From IMG/VR virus record IMGVR_UViG_3300021963_000029, positions 62,001 to 126,000 of that record: DNA of 64,000 bases, one strand, 5' to 3'. The position numbers and the translations under genes are program-made. The notes beneath the pieces were generated by a model. It had not been told where the DNA came from, did no database searches, and worked only from the letters and a program-made list of their open reading frames with translations. Shown one piece after another: positions 32,165 through 41,496 of this stretch. The stretch's first letter is position 1. Each line of letters begins with the position of its first letter. The DNA comes from a virus.

Positions 32165-34143
32165 TATTCTTCTAACCTCTGCTTGAGTTCTTCAATTTCT
32201 TTTCTCATAGTATTTATTACTTCATTCTGTTCTTTCATAGCCTCAATCAGCAGTGCTGTCAGGTTTCCATAAGAAACTGAATATTCATCAACATCTTCTG
32301 CATATCTGACAACTTCAGGTACAACTTGTTCAACTTCTTGTGCAATAACACCCATTTGTGTTTTGTTATAATCTTCATGATCTTCTTCGAGATCATTCCA
32401 AGTAAATGTTACTCCTCTTAAGGAAAGAACTTTGTCTAATGCTTTTTCTATGGTTACTATATTATTTTTTCTTCTTTCATCAGATGCTGCAGTAATTACC
32501 CCAGTAGAATAAATGTTTCCTGAACAATAAATTGCATAAGAAGATGATGTTGAGGATGTATTAACACCCCAAGAGGCGTTTCCATGAGAATAGTATAAAG
32601 CCCATCTACCAGTAGATTCATAATAGAATCCACCATTTGCAGATCCATCAAACATCACATGAGGTGTGTTTCCACCCTCATAAAAATGAATACCTCTCCA
32701 TCCATTTCTAGCTCCTCTAAGTGCAGTTCCTCCATAAGAACTTAAATCATTTGGATGAATATGCCAACCATTAGTGTCTGAATAGAACCCACTGCTATTA
32801 GTATACATCCAAGTATACTTGTAGAGGTAATTACTCCCACCATTAATTTGGAATACTAGAGATGAATGATCATAATCAGTCCAAAATCTATATCCTTGAT
32901 AAGTTGGGTTAGCACCAAAACTAAGTCCAGTATGATTGTTAATGGATACATCTGGAAATGGAGATGACCATGCTCCAGTTTCTTGGAAAATATCATAGGC
33001 ATAGGAACTATTAGAATATCCACTATTACCACCTGCAAATCTATTATTCAGAATAGAATAGGATAATTGAGTGCCATTCCAAGTTAAACCACTAGCACCA
33101 GCAGCAGATCCTCCATTATTGTATAAAATCTGAGTATTAGAACCACCAGTAGGTCCTGGGGCACCTTGTACACCTTGTGCACCTGTTGCTCCTTGTGCAC
33201 CAGATGCTCCTTGTGCGCCAGGAGATCCTGTAGAACCTTGAGCACCTATTGAACCTTGGAATCCTTGTGCACCTTGTGCACCTACAGATCCTTGTCTACC
33301 TTGTGCACCTTGAGCTCCTGGCGCTCCAGCATCTCCCTGTGCCCCTGCACCACCTGTTGCACCAGTGGCACCTTGAACCCCTTGTGCACCTTGGAAACCT
33401 TGTGCTCCTTGAACACCTGAAGCACCTTGAACTCCTTGTGCACCTGTTGCCCCAACACCTGTAGATCCTTGTACTCCTTGAGCACCTTGTACTCCTTGTG
33501 ATCCTGTATTACCTTGAGCACCTTGTGGTCCTGGTGATCCTTGAAATCCTTGTGCACCTTGAGCACCTGCTGATCCAGTTCCTCCAGTTCCTCCAGTAGC
33601 ACCCTGAACACCTTGTGCACCTTGTACACCTTGTGATCCTGTAGTTCCTTGAACTCCCTGAGCTCCTTGGAATCCTTGGAACCCTTGAGATCCTGTAGAT
33701 CCTTGTGGTCCTGCAGATCCTTGGGCACCAGCACTACCTTGAACCCCTTGGAATCCCTGTGATCCTTGAGATCCAGTTGCACCTTGTGCTCCTAAAGCTC
33801 CCTGAAATCCTTGTGATCCAGTAGATCCTTGAACTCCTTGGAATCCTTGTGCTCCTTGTCTTCCTTGGAATCCCTGAGCACCTTGAGCACCTAAAGCCCC
33901 TTGGAATCCTTGTGCACCTTGAACTCCTTGAGCACCTTGAACACCTTGAAATCCAGTAAATCCTGTGGCTCCTTGAACTCCTTGAGCCCCCTGAACACCT
34001 TGCAATGCAGCAGTTGTAATACTCTGCCAGGCAACTCTGCCATTTGCCCCACCAATAAGAAGTGAAGTTGCTGCTCCTACTTGATTAGTAGAATCATAAA
34101 CAGGTCCAGTAATTCTTATTACTTCTCTTCCGTTATATCCCAT
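32164..34143 (-). CDS. Collagen-like tail fibre with S74 chaperone domain
   Basis: 659 aa. Residues 1-47: short N-terminal head. Residues about 48-331: collagen-like G-x-x repeats of types [10 protein letters not shown] and GSTG. Middle 335-545: aromatic, receptor-type region (NRFAGGNSGYSNSSYAYDIF, FWTDYDHSSLVFQINGGSN). Residues about 551-659: Peptidase S74 intramolecular chaperone (SDERRKNNIVTIEKALDKVL, MGVIAQEVEQVVPEVVRYAE) with C-terminal coiled coil. S74 domains cleave themselves off after trimer folding; catalytic Ser and Lys are expected at the start (S-D-E-R-R-K). Host-range determinant likely. Confidence 0.85.
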   Translation of the reverse strand: MGYNGREVIRITGPVYDSTNQVGAATSLLIGGANGRVAWQSITTAALQGVQGAQGVQGATGFTGFQGVQGAQGVQGAQGFQGALGAQGAQGFQGRQGAQGFQGVQGSTGSQGFQGALGAQGATGSQGSQGFQGVQGSAGAQGSAGPQGSTGSQGFQGFQGAQGVQGTTGSQGVQGAQGVQGATGGTGGTGSAGAQGAQGFQGSPGPQGAQGNTGSQGVQGAQGVQGSTGVGATGAQGVQGASGVQGAQGFQGAQGVQGATGATGGAGAQGDAGAPGAQGAQGRQGSVGAQGAQGFQGSIGAQGSTGSPGAQGASGAQGATGAQGVQGAPGPTGGSNTQILYNNGGSAAGASGLTWNGTQLSYSILNNRFAGGNSGYSNSSYAYDIFQETGAWSSPFPDVSINNHTGLSFGANPTYQGYRFWTDYDHSSLVFQINGGSNYLYKYTWMYTNSSGFYSDTNGWHIHPNDLSSYGGTALRGARNGWRGIHFYEGGNTPHVMFDGSANGGFYYESTGRWALYYSHGNASWGVNTSSTSSSYAIYCSGNIYSTGVITAASDERRKNNIVTIEKALDKVLSLRGVTFTWNDLEEDHEDYNKTQMGVIAQEVEQVVPEVVRYAEDVDEYSVSYGNLTALLIEAMKEQNEVINTMRKEIEELKQRLEE

Positions 34144-34157
34144 TTACAGAACCTCTA

Positions 34158-34490
34158 TTATGTTTGTTCCAAAATACTTAATATCACATCCACAGAAGTA
34201 GATGCACTAGAAGTAACTTGAATTAAATCTCCAGTTTCTAATACAATTTTATTTCCAGTATTAAATTCAAATGATGTTCCTGTTGGAAGTTCAATCCCCT
34301 TTACAATGTAAACATCATTAGCACCAGCATCTGATTTGTTTAAAAATACATCAGCAGTTACTGTATTTGCAGTAGTATTTGCAATATTGAATCCAATTAA
34401 AATTGTACTAGTTGCTGCTGGAACAGTGTAAACTGTAGATGGAGAAGTTCCAACATTAGATTTTGTTTTACTTTTAAATGTATTTGCCAT
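34158..34490 (-). CDS. Small tail module protein, paralogue A
   Basis: 110 aa: FKSKTKSNVGTSPSTVYTVP, AATSTILIGFNIANTTANTV, then GNKIVLETGDLIQVTSSAST. Shares the pattern (GxSPxxVYxVPxxxxxxLIGxxIAN ... xLETGDxIxVxxxxxxxVDVxLSILE) with 36574-36915 and 44216-44599. Always encoded next to a large fibre/adhesin gene. Beta-rich. Confidence 0.7.
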   Translation of the reverse strand: MANTFKSKTKSNVGTSPSTVYTVPAATSTILIGFNIANTTANTVTADVFLNKSDAGANDVYIVKGIELPTGTSFEFNTGNKIVLETGDLIQVTSSASTSVDVILSILEQT

Positions 34491-34496
34491 CTTTTA

Positions 34497-36569
34497 TTAT
34501 CCTAGAGCTATTGCAAGAGCAACTGCATCATTATTTGCAGTAAAGAGGATGCTTGTTCCATTCACTCTAACATCTGTTGAGCTATTTATTACACCTCCAA
34601 CATCCAAGGTATATGCTGGGAATGCTGTATTGATTCCAACTGAAGTAATTCCACTTTGAGTGTAAGCAGTCAAGACAGTTCCACCAGTTCCAACATTTAA
34701 TCTATTAATGGTGGATATTCCAGATACTGATAGATCAAAAATTCTTTGTGCTTGCTTTACAGTAACAACTCCAACATTAACTTCTAAATTAGCAGAATCA
34801 AATGCAGCAATACCTTTTGTTACTGAAGTTGCTTGTACATGAGATTGAGAACTCAATCCCACAACTCTTCCATATTGATCAATTTGAACTACAGAGGTAA
34901 ATGTATCGGTTAATGCTCCAGGAGTTGTATATGATCCAATTACCTGTGCTAAATCTATATCATCAGAATTAATTACAATTCTTGTGCTACTAGCTGTCCC
35001 AACATTAAAATCAGTGCCACTATCATATAGACCCAATCCTGCATTTTTTTGAGTTGGAGATGAAATTTGTGTAAACTCTAATGCACTAGTGCCAACTCCA
35101 ATTGCATAAGCATCTTTTGTAATTAGAGCAAATCCTTTTGCTGCTTCTCTAACACCACCAATAACAAAAGCAAAGTCTCCAGTTTCAATTTCACCAGTAG
35201 CATCATAATCTGGGGCTCTTGTTAATTCAAATCCAGTAGCACCACTTCCAACCCTAGTAACTTCATAGAATCCATTATGTGCTGCATTAGTTTGATTTTT
35301 AATTAAAATTCTCTCTCCAAGAGACAATGCGGTTTGATCAATTGATGTTGTTCCAACACCTACACCATATATCTTTGCTCCTTCCCCACTTAAACCATTA
35401 TCATAAGCACCGCCTATATTTTGAGTAGATGCAATTGATACTGCTTTTTGCACTTGGATACCTTGTGCAAAAGCATCTACATAAGATTTTGATGTTAATT
35501 CTGTAATTTGGAGAGGAATTGTTTGATTTACATAAACTCTGTCTGCAGTAATATCACTAGAAACTCCAACATTTCCTTTTACCTCTAGAGTTTTTGATAT
35601 AACTGATGTATTAATGCCTAATTTATTTGCATTATCATCATAATAAACTTGAGCACCTCCAAAATACCCTCCATTATTATATTGAAGTTGTCCATCAGTT
35701 CCTGCGGGATTTGTTGCAATAGAAACAGCAACCCCAACTCCACTTCCATCATCATATGCAGTTACACCAACACCAATAAAGTTTAATGTGGTTACACTAC
35801 CTGCAATTGCTACTATAGTCCCTTCATCTTTAACTGTAATGCCATTAAAGTTATTAACTGTAGCAATAGGAACCCAATCAATTCCAGTTCCAGTTGAGAT
35901 TAAAACTTCATTCTGGTTTCCAGGTTCTGCATTTCTATCATAAAGAATTCCAGAAATAAAAGCATTAGAGATTGTAGAAACGCCAGATACATTTAGTGAT
36001 GCTATCTTGGCATTTGATAATGTACTTACTCCAGTATAGTTTAATGTAGATCCACTTATATTTGTTACTATACCAACACCAGTTCTTACTGTTGAGCTGT
36101 ATATGTCAGAATAACTTAAGATGCCTCCTTGGAGAGTTTGTATAGTGCTGATTCCAAGGAAACTGAGCCCATTTCCAGCTAAAACTCCTACATATCCACT
36201 TGTATAAGTTAAATCTATTCCACTTAAATATGTAACAACTCCAACTTGAGCATTAACTCCTGAAAAATTGCCTGAATTGTAAGATAAAGTGGTTCCACTA
36301 ATGGTAGTTACTACACCACTTTGAATATATCCATTACTTGCATGAAGTGCAGTAACTATTCCAAGTTGTGAAGTTAAATTGCCAACTAAAACTCTTGCAG
36401 TAGTAACACCACTTACAAGTTGATCTCCAAAAACATGAATATCAGATTGGGCAATTGTGGTGCCAATGCCAACTTTACCACTAACTTCTAAAACTGTGCT
36501 GGTATCATTAAACCCAGACAGTCCAACTTTAATATTACGTTTTCTTCCTGATAGAAACTCTTCTGGCAT
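34497..36569 (-). CDS. Large tail adhesin-type protein
   Basis: 690 aa. N-terminal KRNIKVGLSGFNDTSTVLEV, then many short strands with SGVST and VTxLSG turns, a GITVKDEGTIVAIAGSVTTL domain (near residue 235) shared with the 907-aa fibre, and a C-terminal TLDVGGVINSSTDVRVNGTS. Repetitive Gly/Thr/Ser/Val strands predict beta-helix. Located between small paralogues A and B. Confidence 0.72.
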   Translation of the reverse strand: MPEEFLSGRKRNIKVGLSGFNDTSTVLEVSGKVGIGTTIAQSDIHVFGDQLVSGVTTARVLVGNLTSQLGIVTALHASNGYIQSGVVTTISGTTLSYNSGNFSGVNAQVGVVTYLSGIDLTYTSGYVGVLAGNGLSFLGISTIQTLQGGILSYSDIYSSTVRTGVGIVTNISGSTLNYTGVSTLSNAKIASLNVSGVSTISNAFISGILYDRNAEPGNQNEVLISTGTGIDWVPIATVNNFNGITVKDEGTIVAIAGSVTTLNFIGVGVTAYDDGSGVGVAVSIATNPAGTDGQLQYNNGGYFGGAQVYYDDNANKLGINTSVISKTLEVKGNVGVSSDITADRVYVNQTIPLQITELTSKSYVDAFAQGIQVQKAVSIASTQNIGGAYDNGLSGEGAKIYGVGVGTTSIDQTALSLGERILIKNQTNAAHNGFYEVTRVGSGATGFELTRAPDYDATGEIETGDFAFVIGGVREAAKGFALITKDAYAIGVGTSALEFTQISSPTQKNAGLGLYDSGTDFNVGTASSTRIVINSDDIDLAQVIGSYTTPGALTDTFTSVVQIDQYGRVVGLSSQSHVQATSVTKGIAAFDSANLEVNVGVVTVKQAQRIFDLSVSGISTINRLNVGTGGTVLTAYTQSGITSVGINTAFPAYTLDVGGVINSSTDVRVNGTSILFTANNDAVALAIALG

Positions 36570-36573
36570 TTAA

Positions 36574-36915
36574 TTACCTCTTGGCACTTTCTAATACACT
36601 GAGGACTATTTCCATTGTACCATCAACACTGCCTTGAATTTTAAATACATCACCAGTTTCTAAAATTAATCTCCCACTTAAAAGATTTACAGAATCATTA
36701 GGAGGAACTGGAGTTTGTTTAACTAACCTAGCATCAACACTACTTCTGGAGTGTGCAGCTGTAACTGTTGGAACTGATGATCCTGTGCCAACATTGCTTA
36801 CCTGAGCAAGTAGGACAATAGAAGCAACACCAGTGGGGGCAGTATAAATTCCAACATTAGAAGTTGTAATATTATGCCTGATGGTTAAAAACTTATTAAG
36901 TGCTATCTGTGCCAT
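36574..36915 (-). CDS. Small tail module protein, paralogue B
   Basis: 113 aa: MAQIALNKFLTIRHNITTSN, VGIYTAPTGVASIVLLAQVS, then GRLILETGDVFKIQGSVDGT. Shares VGxYTxPxGxxSIVLxAQVxNxGxG and ILETGDxFKIQGSxxxTxxIVLSVLE-like ends with 44216-44599. Encoded directly after the 751-aa gene. Confidence 0.72.
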   Translation of the reverse strand: MAQIALNKFLTIRHNITTSNVGIYTAPTGVASIVLLAQVSNVGTGSSVPTVTAAHSRSSVDARLVKQTPVPPNDSVNLLSGRLILETGDVFKIQGSVDGTMEIVLSVLESAKR

Positions 36916-36916
36916 A

Positions 36917-39172
36917 TTATCCTAACTGATCTAGGGCAATAATTAAGGGTGTTACTGTATTTAGAAGACTCTGATCAAAGTCTCTACCTGTGATAGTTCC
37001 TGTAAATTGGTTCACAGCAACCCCATCACCAATTCTAAAGTTTCCTGCTTGATCTGTGCTTGTATAAACTACAAGTCCACCATCTCTAAACACCACTTCA
37101 TTTTCTTGAATAGTTACACCACCTAAAGCAGGTTTTGCTGTAAAGATATTTGTTCCTGCCCCTACATATTCAAATGAAATTGTAGTTGCAATTTGTAAAC
37201 TTTGTCTATTAAAATAAACTGTGGTCCCAGCACCAACTTCAAAATCTAATACAGTTTTTAATGTTACTGTGCTTACTCCTGCTGATGGCAAAGTGGCACT
37301 TTCCACATAGTAGTAAATTGGTTGAAGAACTGCTGTAGCTGAGGCACTTCCAGTTCCTGCAATAGAAACATTTGGAGGTGATTCAAATTCATACTGTGAT
37401 CCTGTTGCAATAACACTGATTCCAGTGATCTTTCCATCTGGGGAAACATCTGCTGCTGCTTCTGCTCTAATACCTGATGGTCCAGTAGGAGCATCTATTG
37501 TAATAACTGGGGGGGAGTTTGGATTATAATCCCCAATATCTCCTGGGTTATCAATAATAATGGAATCTAAGTTGTAATATAATTTTCCAAAATATAATGC
37601 TTGTCCATCATAAGGTCTATATGTTCCCACACCAGAAACAACCACAGTATCAGTTTCCTCTGCTGAAGTTGTAGTAATTTCTCCTGTCATTCTATAAACT
37701 GATCCAGAATCAGTTCCTCCAACTCCAATAGATACTAATCCTTTATTTCCAAATGAAGAGTTTGAGTTTGTAATGTCACATTGCCCACCATTTCCAGTGT
37801 AAATTGCAATATCATCACAAATAGTAAAGATAGAAACTAACTGTGCATATGCTCCATTTGTAATAGAAACTCCAATGCCCCCCTGATTGTATTGAGTAAA
37901 TGAATCAACTGACATTGTGCCAGTTACGCCAATATCATCTTGATCTCCAGGTTCAGCATGAAACCCATCTACTTTCATTCCAATACTATTTGCAATGAAA
38001 TTAGTACAGTTTCTAATGTAAGGTCCTTGAGTTATAGGACCAACACCTGGAGAAAAAGATGCATCATTGGGAGCAGTTGTACCTGCTCCACTATTTCCTG
38101 GGTAGGTAGTATTAATGCCAGCACCAAGGATACTTAATCCATTTTTAATAATAGAAGTTACAACACCAACACAAGAGTAAATTGCAGAAACTACATTAGC
38201 ACAATTATCTAAAGATACCCCAAACCCAGTTGATGGATCTGGTTGAATACTTAAATCTCTGACTTGAGTGTATTCATTCTGATAATTCCCTGTCCAAGGA
38301 ACATTATTAATACAAGATTTTGCTATCCCAGCAGCATAGTAAATAGCATCTATAGTTTCTGTTTTTACTCCAACAATGTGTTGTAGTGCACCTGCTTGTG
38401 TGTAATAAGATTTTCCTGCTCCAACACACTTGGAGTTTCCTCCTCTAGTTATGTCATGACATACTGCTTTAAAAATTGATTTAATGTCCTCAGCACATTG
38501 CCTTGAAGTAGAAAACCCCATAGAGAATGGAGTCATAGCTGAGGGGGATGAAAAATATACGCCACTAGTCAAAAATCCTACTGTTTCACTTGCAATATAA
38601 TCAAGATTCATCCTGATCATTCTTGCAGCATCAAAAAATCTATCTGATGCAACTCCTGATAGAGGTTGAAATGCTATAACAGCAGATCCATTAGTCATTC
38701 CAGGTCCAACAAAACTTAAATTTGTTACATGGACAGCATTATTGACATGAAATAAATCTTTATCAGTATTTTGGGGAGTTACTTGACAATTTCTAAGTTC
38801 AGTTCCCTGAACTACTACATTAGTAGGCAAGATTACTGGATTATTCTCTACATAATATCCAGGATATACTTTAATAGTATCTCCAGACAGTGCTATAGAT
38901 GCAGCAGCTCCAATAGTTGCTTTAGCATCATTCAAAGACAATCCAGTATTGAAATTATTGCCGTTCTTATTGACAAATATAGTTTTTCCTACTGATGATC
39001 CAGCACCAACTTCAATAACTCTTGTTCCTACTCCTACTCCACCTTGATCTTGTTTGATGAATAATTTTCCATCATAAAAGTTTACTGCAAGTTCTCCAGC
39101 TTGGAGTTGATCAATAGTAGGTTTTTTTGCAGGAACAGAAGATCTTCTTATCCTGATTTTAGGATCTGCCAT
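36917..39172 (-). CDS. Large tail protein, family of the 1490-aa and 1774-aa products
   Basis: 751 aa. N-terminal IRIRRSSVPAKKPTIDQLQA, GELAVNFYDGKLFIKQDQGG. Then a beta-helix-like FVNKNGNNFNTGLSLNDAKA segment, one copy of the MIRMNLDYIASETVGFLTSG helical repeat, the NQGGIGVSITNGAYAQLVSI block, and C-terminal STDQAGNFRIGDGVAVNQFT, VTPLIIALDQLG. The last two blocks are nearly repeated in the 1490-aa gene. Role: virion adhesin or fibre segment. Confidence 0.74.
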   Translation of the reverse strand: MADPKIRIRRSSVPAKKPTIDQLQAGELAVNFYDGKLFIKQDQGGVGVGTRVIEVGAGSSVGKTIFVNKNGNNFNTGLSLNDAKATIGAAASIALSGDTIKVYPGYYVENNPVILPTNVVVQGTELRNCQVTPQNTDKDLFHVNNAVHVTNLSFVGPGMTNGSAVIAFQPLSGVASDRFFDAARMIRMNLDYIASETVGFLTSGVYFSSPSAMTPFSMGFSTSRQCAEDIKSIFKAVCHDITRGGNSKCVGAGKSYYTQAGALQHIVGVKTETIDAIYYAAGIAKSCINNVPWTGNYQNEYTQVRDLSIQPDPSTGFGVSLDNCANVVSAIYSCVGVVTSIIKNGLSILGAGINTTYPGNSGAGTTAPNDASFSPGVGPITQGPYIRNCTNFIANSIGMKVDGFHAEPGDQDDIGVTGTMSVDSFTQYNQGGIGVSITNGAYAQLVSIFTICDDIAIYTGNGGQCDITNSNSSFGNKGLVSIGVGGTDSGSVYRMTGEITTTSAEETDTVVVSGVGTYRPYDGQALYFGKLYYNLDSIIIDNPGDIGDYNPNSPPVITIDAPTGPSGIRAEAAADVSPDGKITGISVIATGSQYEFESPPNVSIAGTGSASATAVLQPIYYYVESATLPSAGVSTVTLKTVLDFEVGAGTTVYFNRQSLQIATTISFEYVGAGTNIFTAKPALGGVTIQENEVVFRDGGLVVYTSTDQAGNFRIGDGVAVNQFTGTITGRDFDQSLLNTVTPLIIALDQLG

Positions 39173-39197
39173 ATATTGAAGTGGTATATACCTTGAT

Positions 39198-39213
39198 CCT
39201 GATATATATCAGG
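39198..39213. repeat. 16-bp perfect palindrome upstream of the 751-aa gene
   Basis: CCTGATATATATCAGG, 26 bp before ATG 39172, followed by a partial repeat (GTATATACC). Could be a regulatory site or an mRNA end structure. Confidence 0.55.
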
Positions 39214-39223
39214 TTTCTTTTAT

Positions 39224-39406
39224 TTAGTCGAAGGAATCTGACTCAGATTCTTCTTCCTCTTCTAATTTTTTTATTTTCTCAGTTAAATCTACAATCACAT
39301 TGTTCAACGCATTTAACTTTGCTTCATACACAATGTTTTGATTAATTAATTCTGCTACTTTTTTTTGATAAGATGCCAATAATGCATTATAATCAATATC
39401 AACCAC
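39224..39406 (-). CDS. Small coiled-coil protein
   Basis: 60 aa: YNALLASYQKKVAELINQNI, VYEAKLNALNNVIVDLTEKI, then EEEESESDSF. Three heptad-like helices ending in a poly-acidic tail, like T4-type small tail coiled-coil peptides encoded beside fibres. Its ATG overlaps the 465-aa gene stop. Unknown role. Confidence 0.68.
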   Translation of the reverse strand: MVDIDYNALLASYQKKVAELINQNIVYEAKLNALNNVIVDLTEKIKKLEEEEESESDSFD

Positions 39407-40803
39407 TAAAATGAGCCTCCATCTACTGTAATGTTATTTAAGAATCTTTCTGAACCAACACAAGAAACTAGTTGAGATTGTCCTGCACAATCATTTATCC
39501 AAAGATCTGCAATTTCTAAAGAACCATAAGAGTTAATAGTTAAAACACTACTAGTCTCTGATACATCTTTTGCTAGAACAATTCTTTGAGCACTGTCATC
39601 CCAGAAAACAGCAGCTTTCTTTGCAGTTCCTTGATACCAGTGCATTAAAAGACCAACATCAATATTTAAATCTGATGTTGGAGTTCCAAGAAGACCACCA
39701 CTATTTACAAGACCAACTTCAATCATGCTGTCTTCAACTTTCATTGTCTCAGCATTTACTTCAACTGTAGTTCCAAGAACATACAGATTTCCATTAACTG
39801 TTAAATCCTGAGAAGCATTAATATTGTTACTAAATGTAGATACTCCAGAAACTAAAAGACTTGTTTGAAGTCTTGTACTTCCACCAACATCAAGAGCATA
39901 AATGCCACCTAAAGCTGGATTATCTACAACTACTCCATTTTGGAATGTTGAAATACCAGTTGCTTTGAGTTGGGTTACTCTTGTAAACCCTTCAATATCT
40001 GCCCCATTATTAACATCTAAAAATCCACCTACTGTAGCACCAGCACTAACATTAAGGTTTTGTGTATAAATTCCTCTCCAATTTTTAGCAGTATCTCCAA
40101 GATCATATGCATTAGTAGTTGATGGTCCTACATTAGATGCGAACTCTCCTCCAATAATAATATCATCATTAGGACTATCTCCAATATTAATTGTTCCCCC
40201 TTCAAATCTAACTTCACCTACAAAAGTAGAAACGCCAGAAACTTTTAAGTTACCTCCAATATTAACGCTTTTCTCTACACCAATACCTCCTTCAACCACT
40301 AAAGATCCATTGTCTTTGGTTGTTGAATCTGTAATATCAGAAATATATGCAGAATTTGTAACAGTTACAAAACCTACAGTTAAATTATCAACATCTAAGT
40401 TTGTAAATTCATTGGACCAACTTAAAATTCCACCAGAATCAGATTTTAAAAATGCTCCATCAACCGGTGCTGCTGGAAATGTATACTGAACATTAGAATC
40501 TAAACTATTTGGAGAAGCAAGAGTGACATAATTTGTTCCACTAGAAGTTGCTTCTACTAAATTAACTCCAGATCCACTAAGACTTGTTTCTTTTGACCAA
40601 TATCTAGAAGATCCAAAAAATTTATTATCAGGAGCAGTAATTAATGCAGAAGTTATAGTATTAATTCCAAGGGTTATAGTTGCACCAGTCCCCACATAAA
40701 AGTCATACTTGTCAGTAGTAAACCCAGGTTCCCCTGCTTTCAGTGAGGTTATACCAATATTAGATGCAGGGCCTCTTTTTATTTGTAAAATAGCAGAAGC
40801 CAT
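39406..40803 (-). CDS. Tail fibre-type protein
   Basis: 465 aa. N-terminal ILQIKRGPASNIGITSLKAG, EPGFTTDKYDFYVGTGA, a likely attachment domain. Middle repeats of SGVSTF with VGxxxxxGGxxNIG strands. Residues 320-465: LGTTVEVNAETMKVEDSMIE, LLMHWYQGTAKKAAVFWDDS and LNNITVDGGSF. The same NITVDGGSF/NIDLDGGSF ending occurs in the next gene. Late promoter at 40823. Confidence 0.72.
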   Translation of the reverse strand: MASAILQIKRGPASNIGITSLKAGEPGFTTDKYDFYVGTGATITLGINTITSALITAPDNKFFGSSRYWSKETSLSGSGVNLVEATSSGTNYVTLASPNSLDSNVQYTFPAAPVDGAFLKSDSGGILSWSNEFTNLDVDNLTVGFVTVTNSAYISDITDSTTKDNGSLVVEGGIGVEKSVNIGGNLKVSGVSTFVGEVRFEGGTINIGDSPNDDIIIGGEFASNVGPSTTNAYDLGDTAKNWRGIYTQNLNVSAGATVGGFLDVNNGADIEGFTRVTQLKATGISTFQNGVVVDNPALGGIYALDVGGSTRLQTSLLVSGVSTFSNNINASQDLTVNGNLYVLGTTVEVNAETMKVEDSMIEVGLVNSGGLLGTPTSDLNIDVGLLMHWYQGTAKKAAVFWDDSAQRIVLAKDVSETSSVLTINSYGSLEIADLWINDCAGQSQLVSCVGSERFLNNITVDGGSF

Positions 40804-40822
40804 AGTTATTCCTTGTTTTTAT

Positions 40823-40829
40823 TATTTAT
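40823..40829 (-). promoter_or_regulatory. T4-type late promoter
   Basis: AATAAATA, 20 bp before the 465-aa gene ATG, between it and the 102-aa gene. Confidence 0.68.
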
Positions 40830-41137
40830 TAAAAGGACCCACCGTCCAAATCTATATTAGCAATTCTATTTGGGTCTGTGTCTAATGCATTAATAAATTG
40901 AACTGGCAAACCATCTCCAGCAGACGACATTGATTGTACTGTAGATGCTGCTGATACTAACACATCATCTGGATCTACAAATTGAAATTTCTGAGTTGAT
41001 GCATCATATGCTAAAAGGTAATTAAAAGATGTGCTTGTAATACCTGTTGGGTTTACATCAACTAAGTCTACTAATTTGTTGGCCACGTTAGATAAAACCT
41101 CTACTTCTGTGGTTGATGTTAGATTAACCTCTATCAT
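40829..41137 (-). CDS. Small tail protein ending in a DGGSF motif
   Basis: 102 aa: VLSNVANKLVDLVDVNPTGI, TSFNYLLAYDASTQKFQFVD, ending ANIDLDGGSF. The LLxYDxxTxKFxFVxPDDVL-type strand is common in cyanophage fibre proteins. Its stop codon overlaps the late promoter at 40823-40829. Confidence 0.7.
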   Translation of the reverse strand: MIEVNLTSTTEVEVLSNVANKLVDLVDVNPTGITSTSFNYLLAYDASTQKFQFVDPDDVLVSAASTVQSMSSAGDGLPVQFINALDTDPNRIANIDLDGGSF

Positions 41138-41471
41138 TAGAAGATGATCCTCTTACTAAAACATTTCCTTCTAATACTTTGGTTTTAATGTTAGTTGATG
41201 GAGTTATAGAAATCAAATCAAAAACATGTCTACCAATAGGCAATTCAGTGGTGACTGAATTATGCAATTCAAGTTTAACAATACCATCTGCAGCTGGAGA
41301 TAAAATAGTTGTACTAAATCCATACCCAACTGGAGAATTATAATGCTTTCTCATTACGCATGAGAAAGCATAACCAGTTAAATTGACAACAGAACCATCA
41401 GTTTTTATTTTTATAGCTGTAGAAAAATCAGTTCCTTTATCTATGATAAAATTTACTGCTGCTACTGCCAT
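41124..41471 (-). CDS. Small Ig-like/BppU-like tail protein
   Basis: 115 aa: VNFIIDKGTDFSTAIKIKTD, GSVVNLTGYAFSCVMRKHYN, LHNSVTTELPIGRHVFDLIS, TKVLEGNVLVRG. The IxKGxDFxxxIxLxDxxGxxxNLTGYxxxxxxRKxY...LP.GRYVFDLxxxxxxxxxKVLEGxxxVxxxxT pattern is that of phage baseplate/appendage proteins with a domain similar to BppU N-termini. It precedes the 102-aa gene with overlap. CTAAATA lies 19 bp upstream. Confidence 0.74.
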   Translation of the reverse strand: MAVAAVNFIIDKGTDFSTAIKIKTDGSVVNLTGYAFSCVMRKHYNSPVGYGFSTTILSPAADGIVKLELHNSVTTELPIGRHVFDLISITPSTNIKTKVLEGNVLVRGSSSNDRG

Positions 41472-41489
41472 TTTATATGCACTTTATTT

Positions 41490-41496
41490 TATTTAG
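41490..41496 (-). promoter_or_regulatory. Possible late promoter CTAAATA
   Basis: One base off ATAAATA, 19 bp before ATG 41471. Confidence 0.45.
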
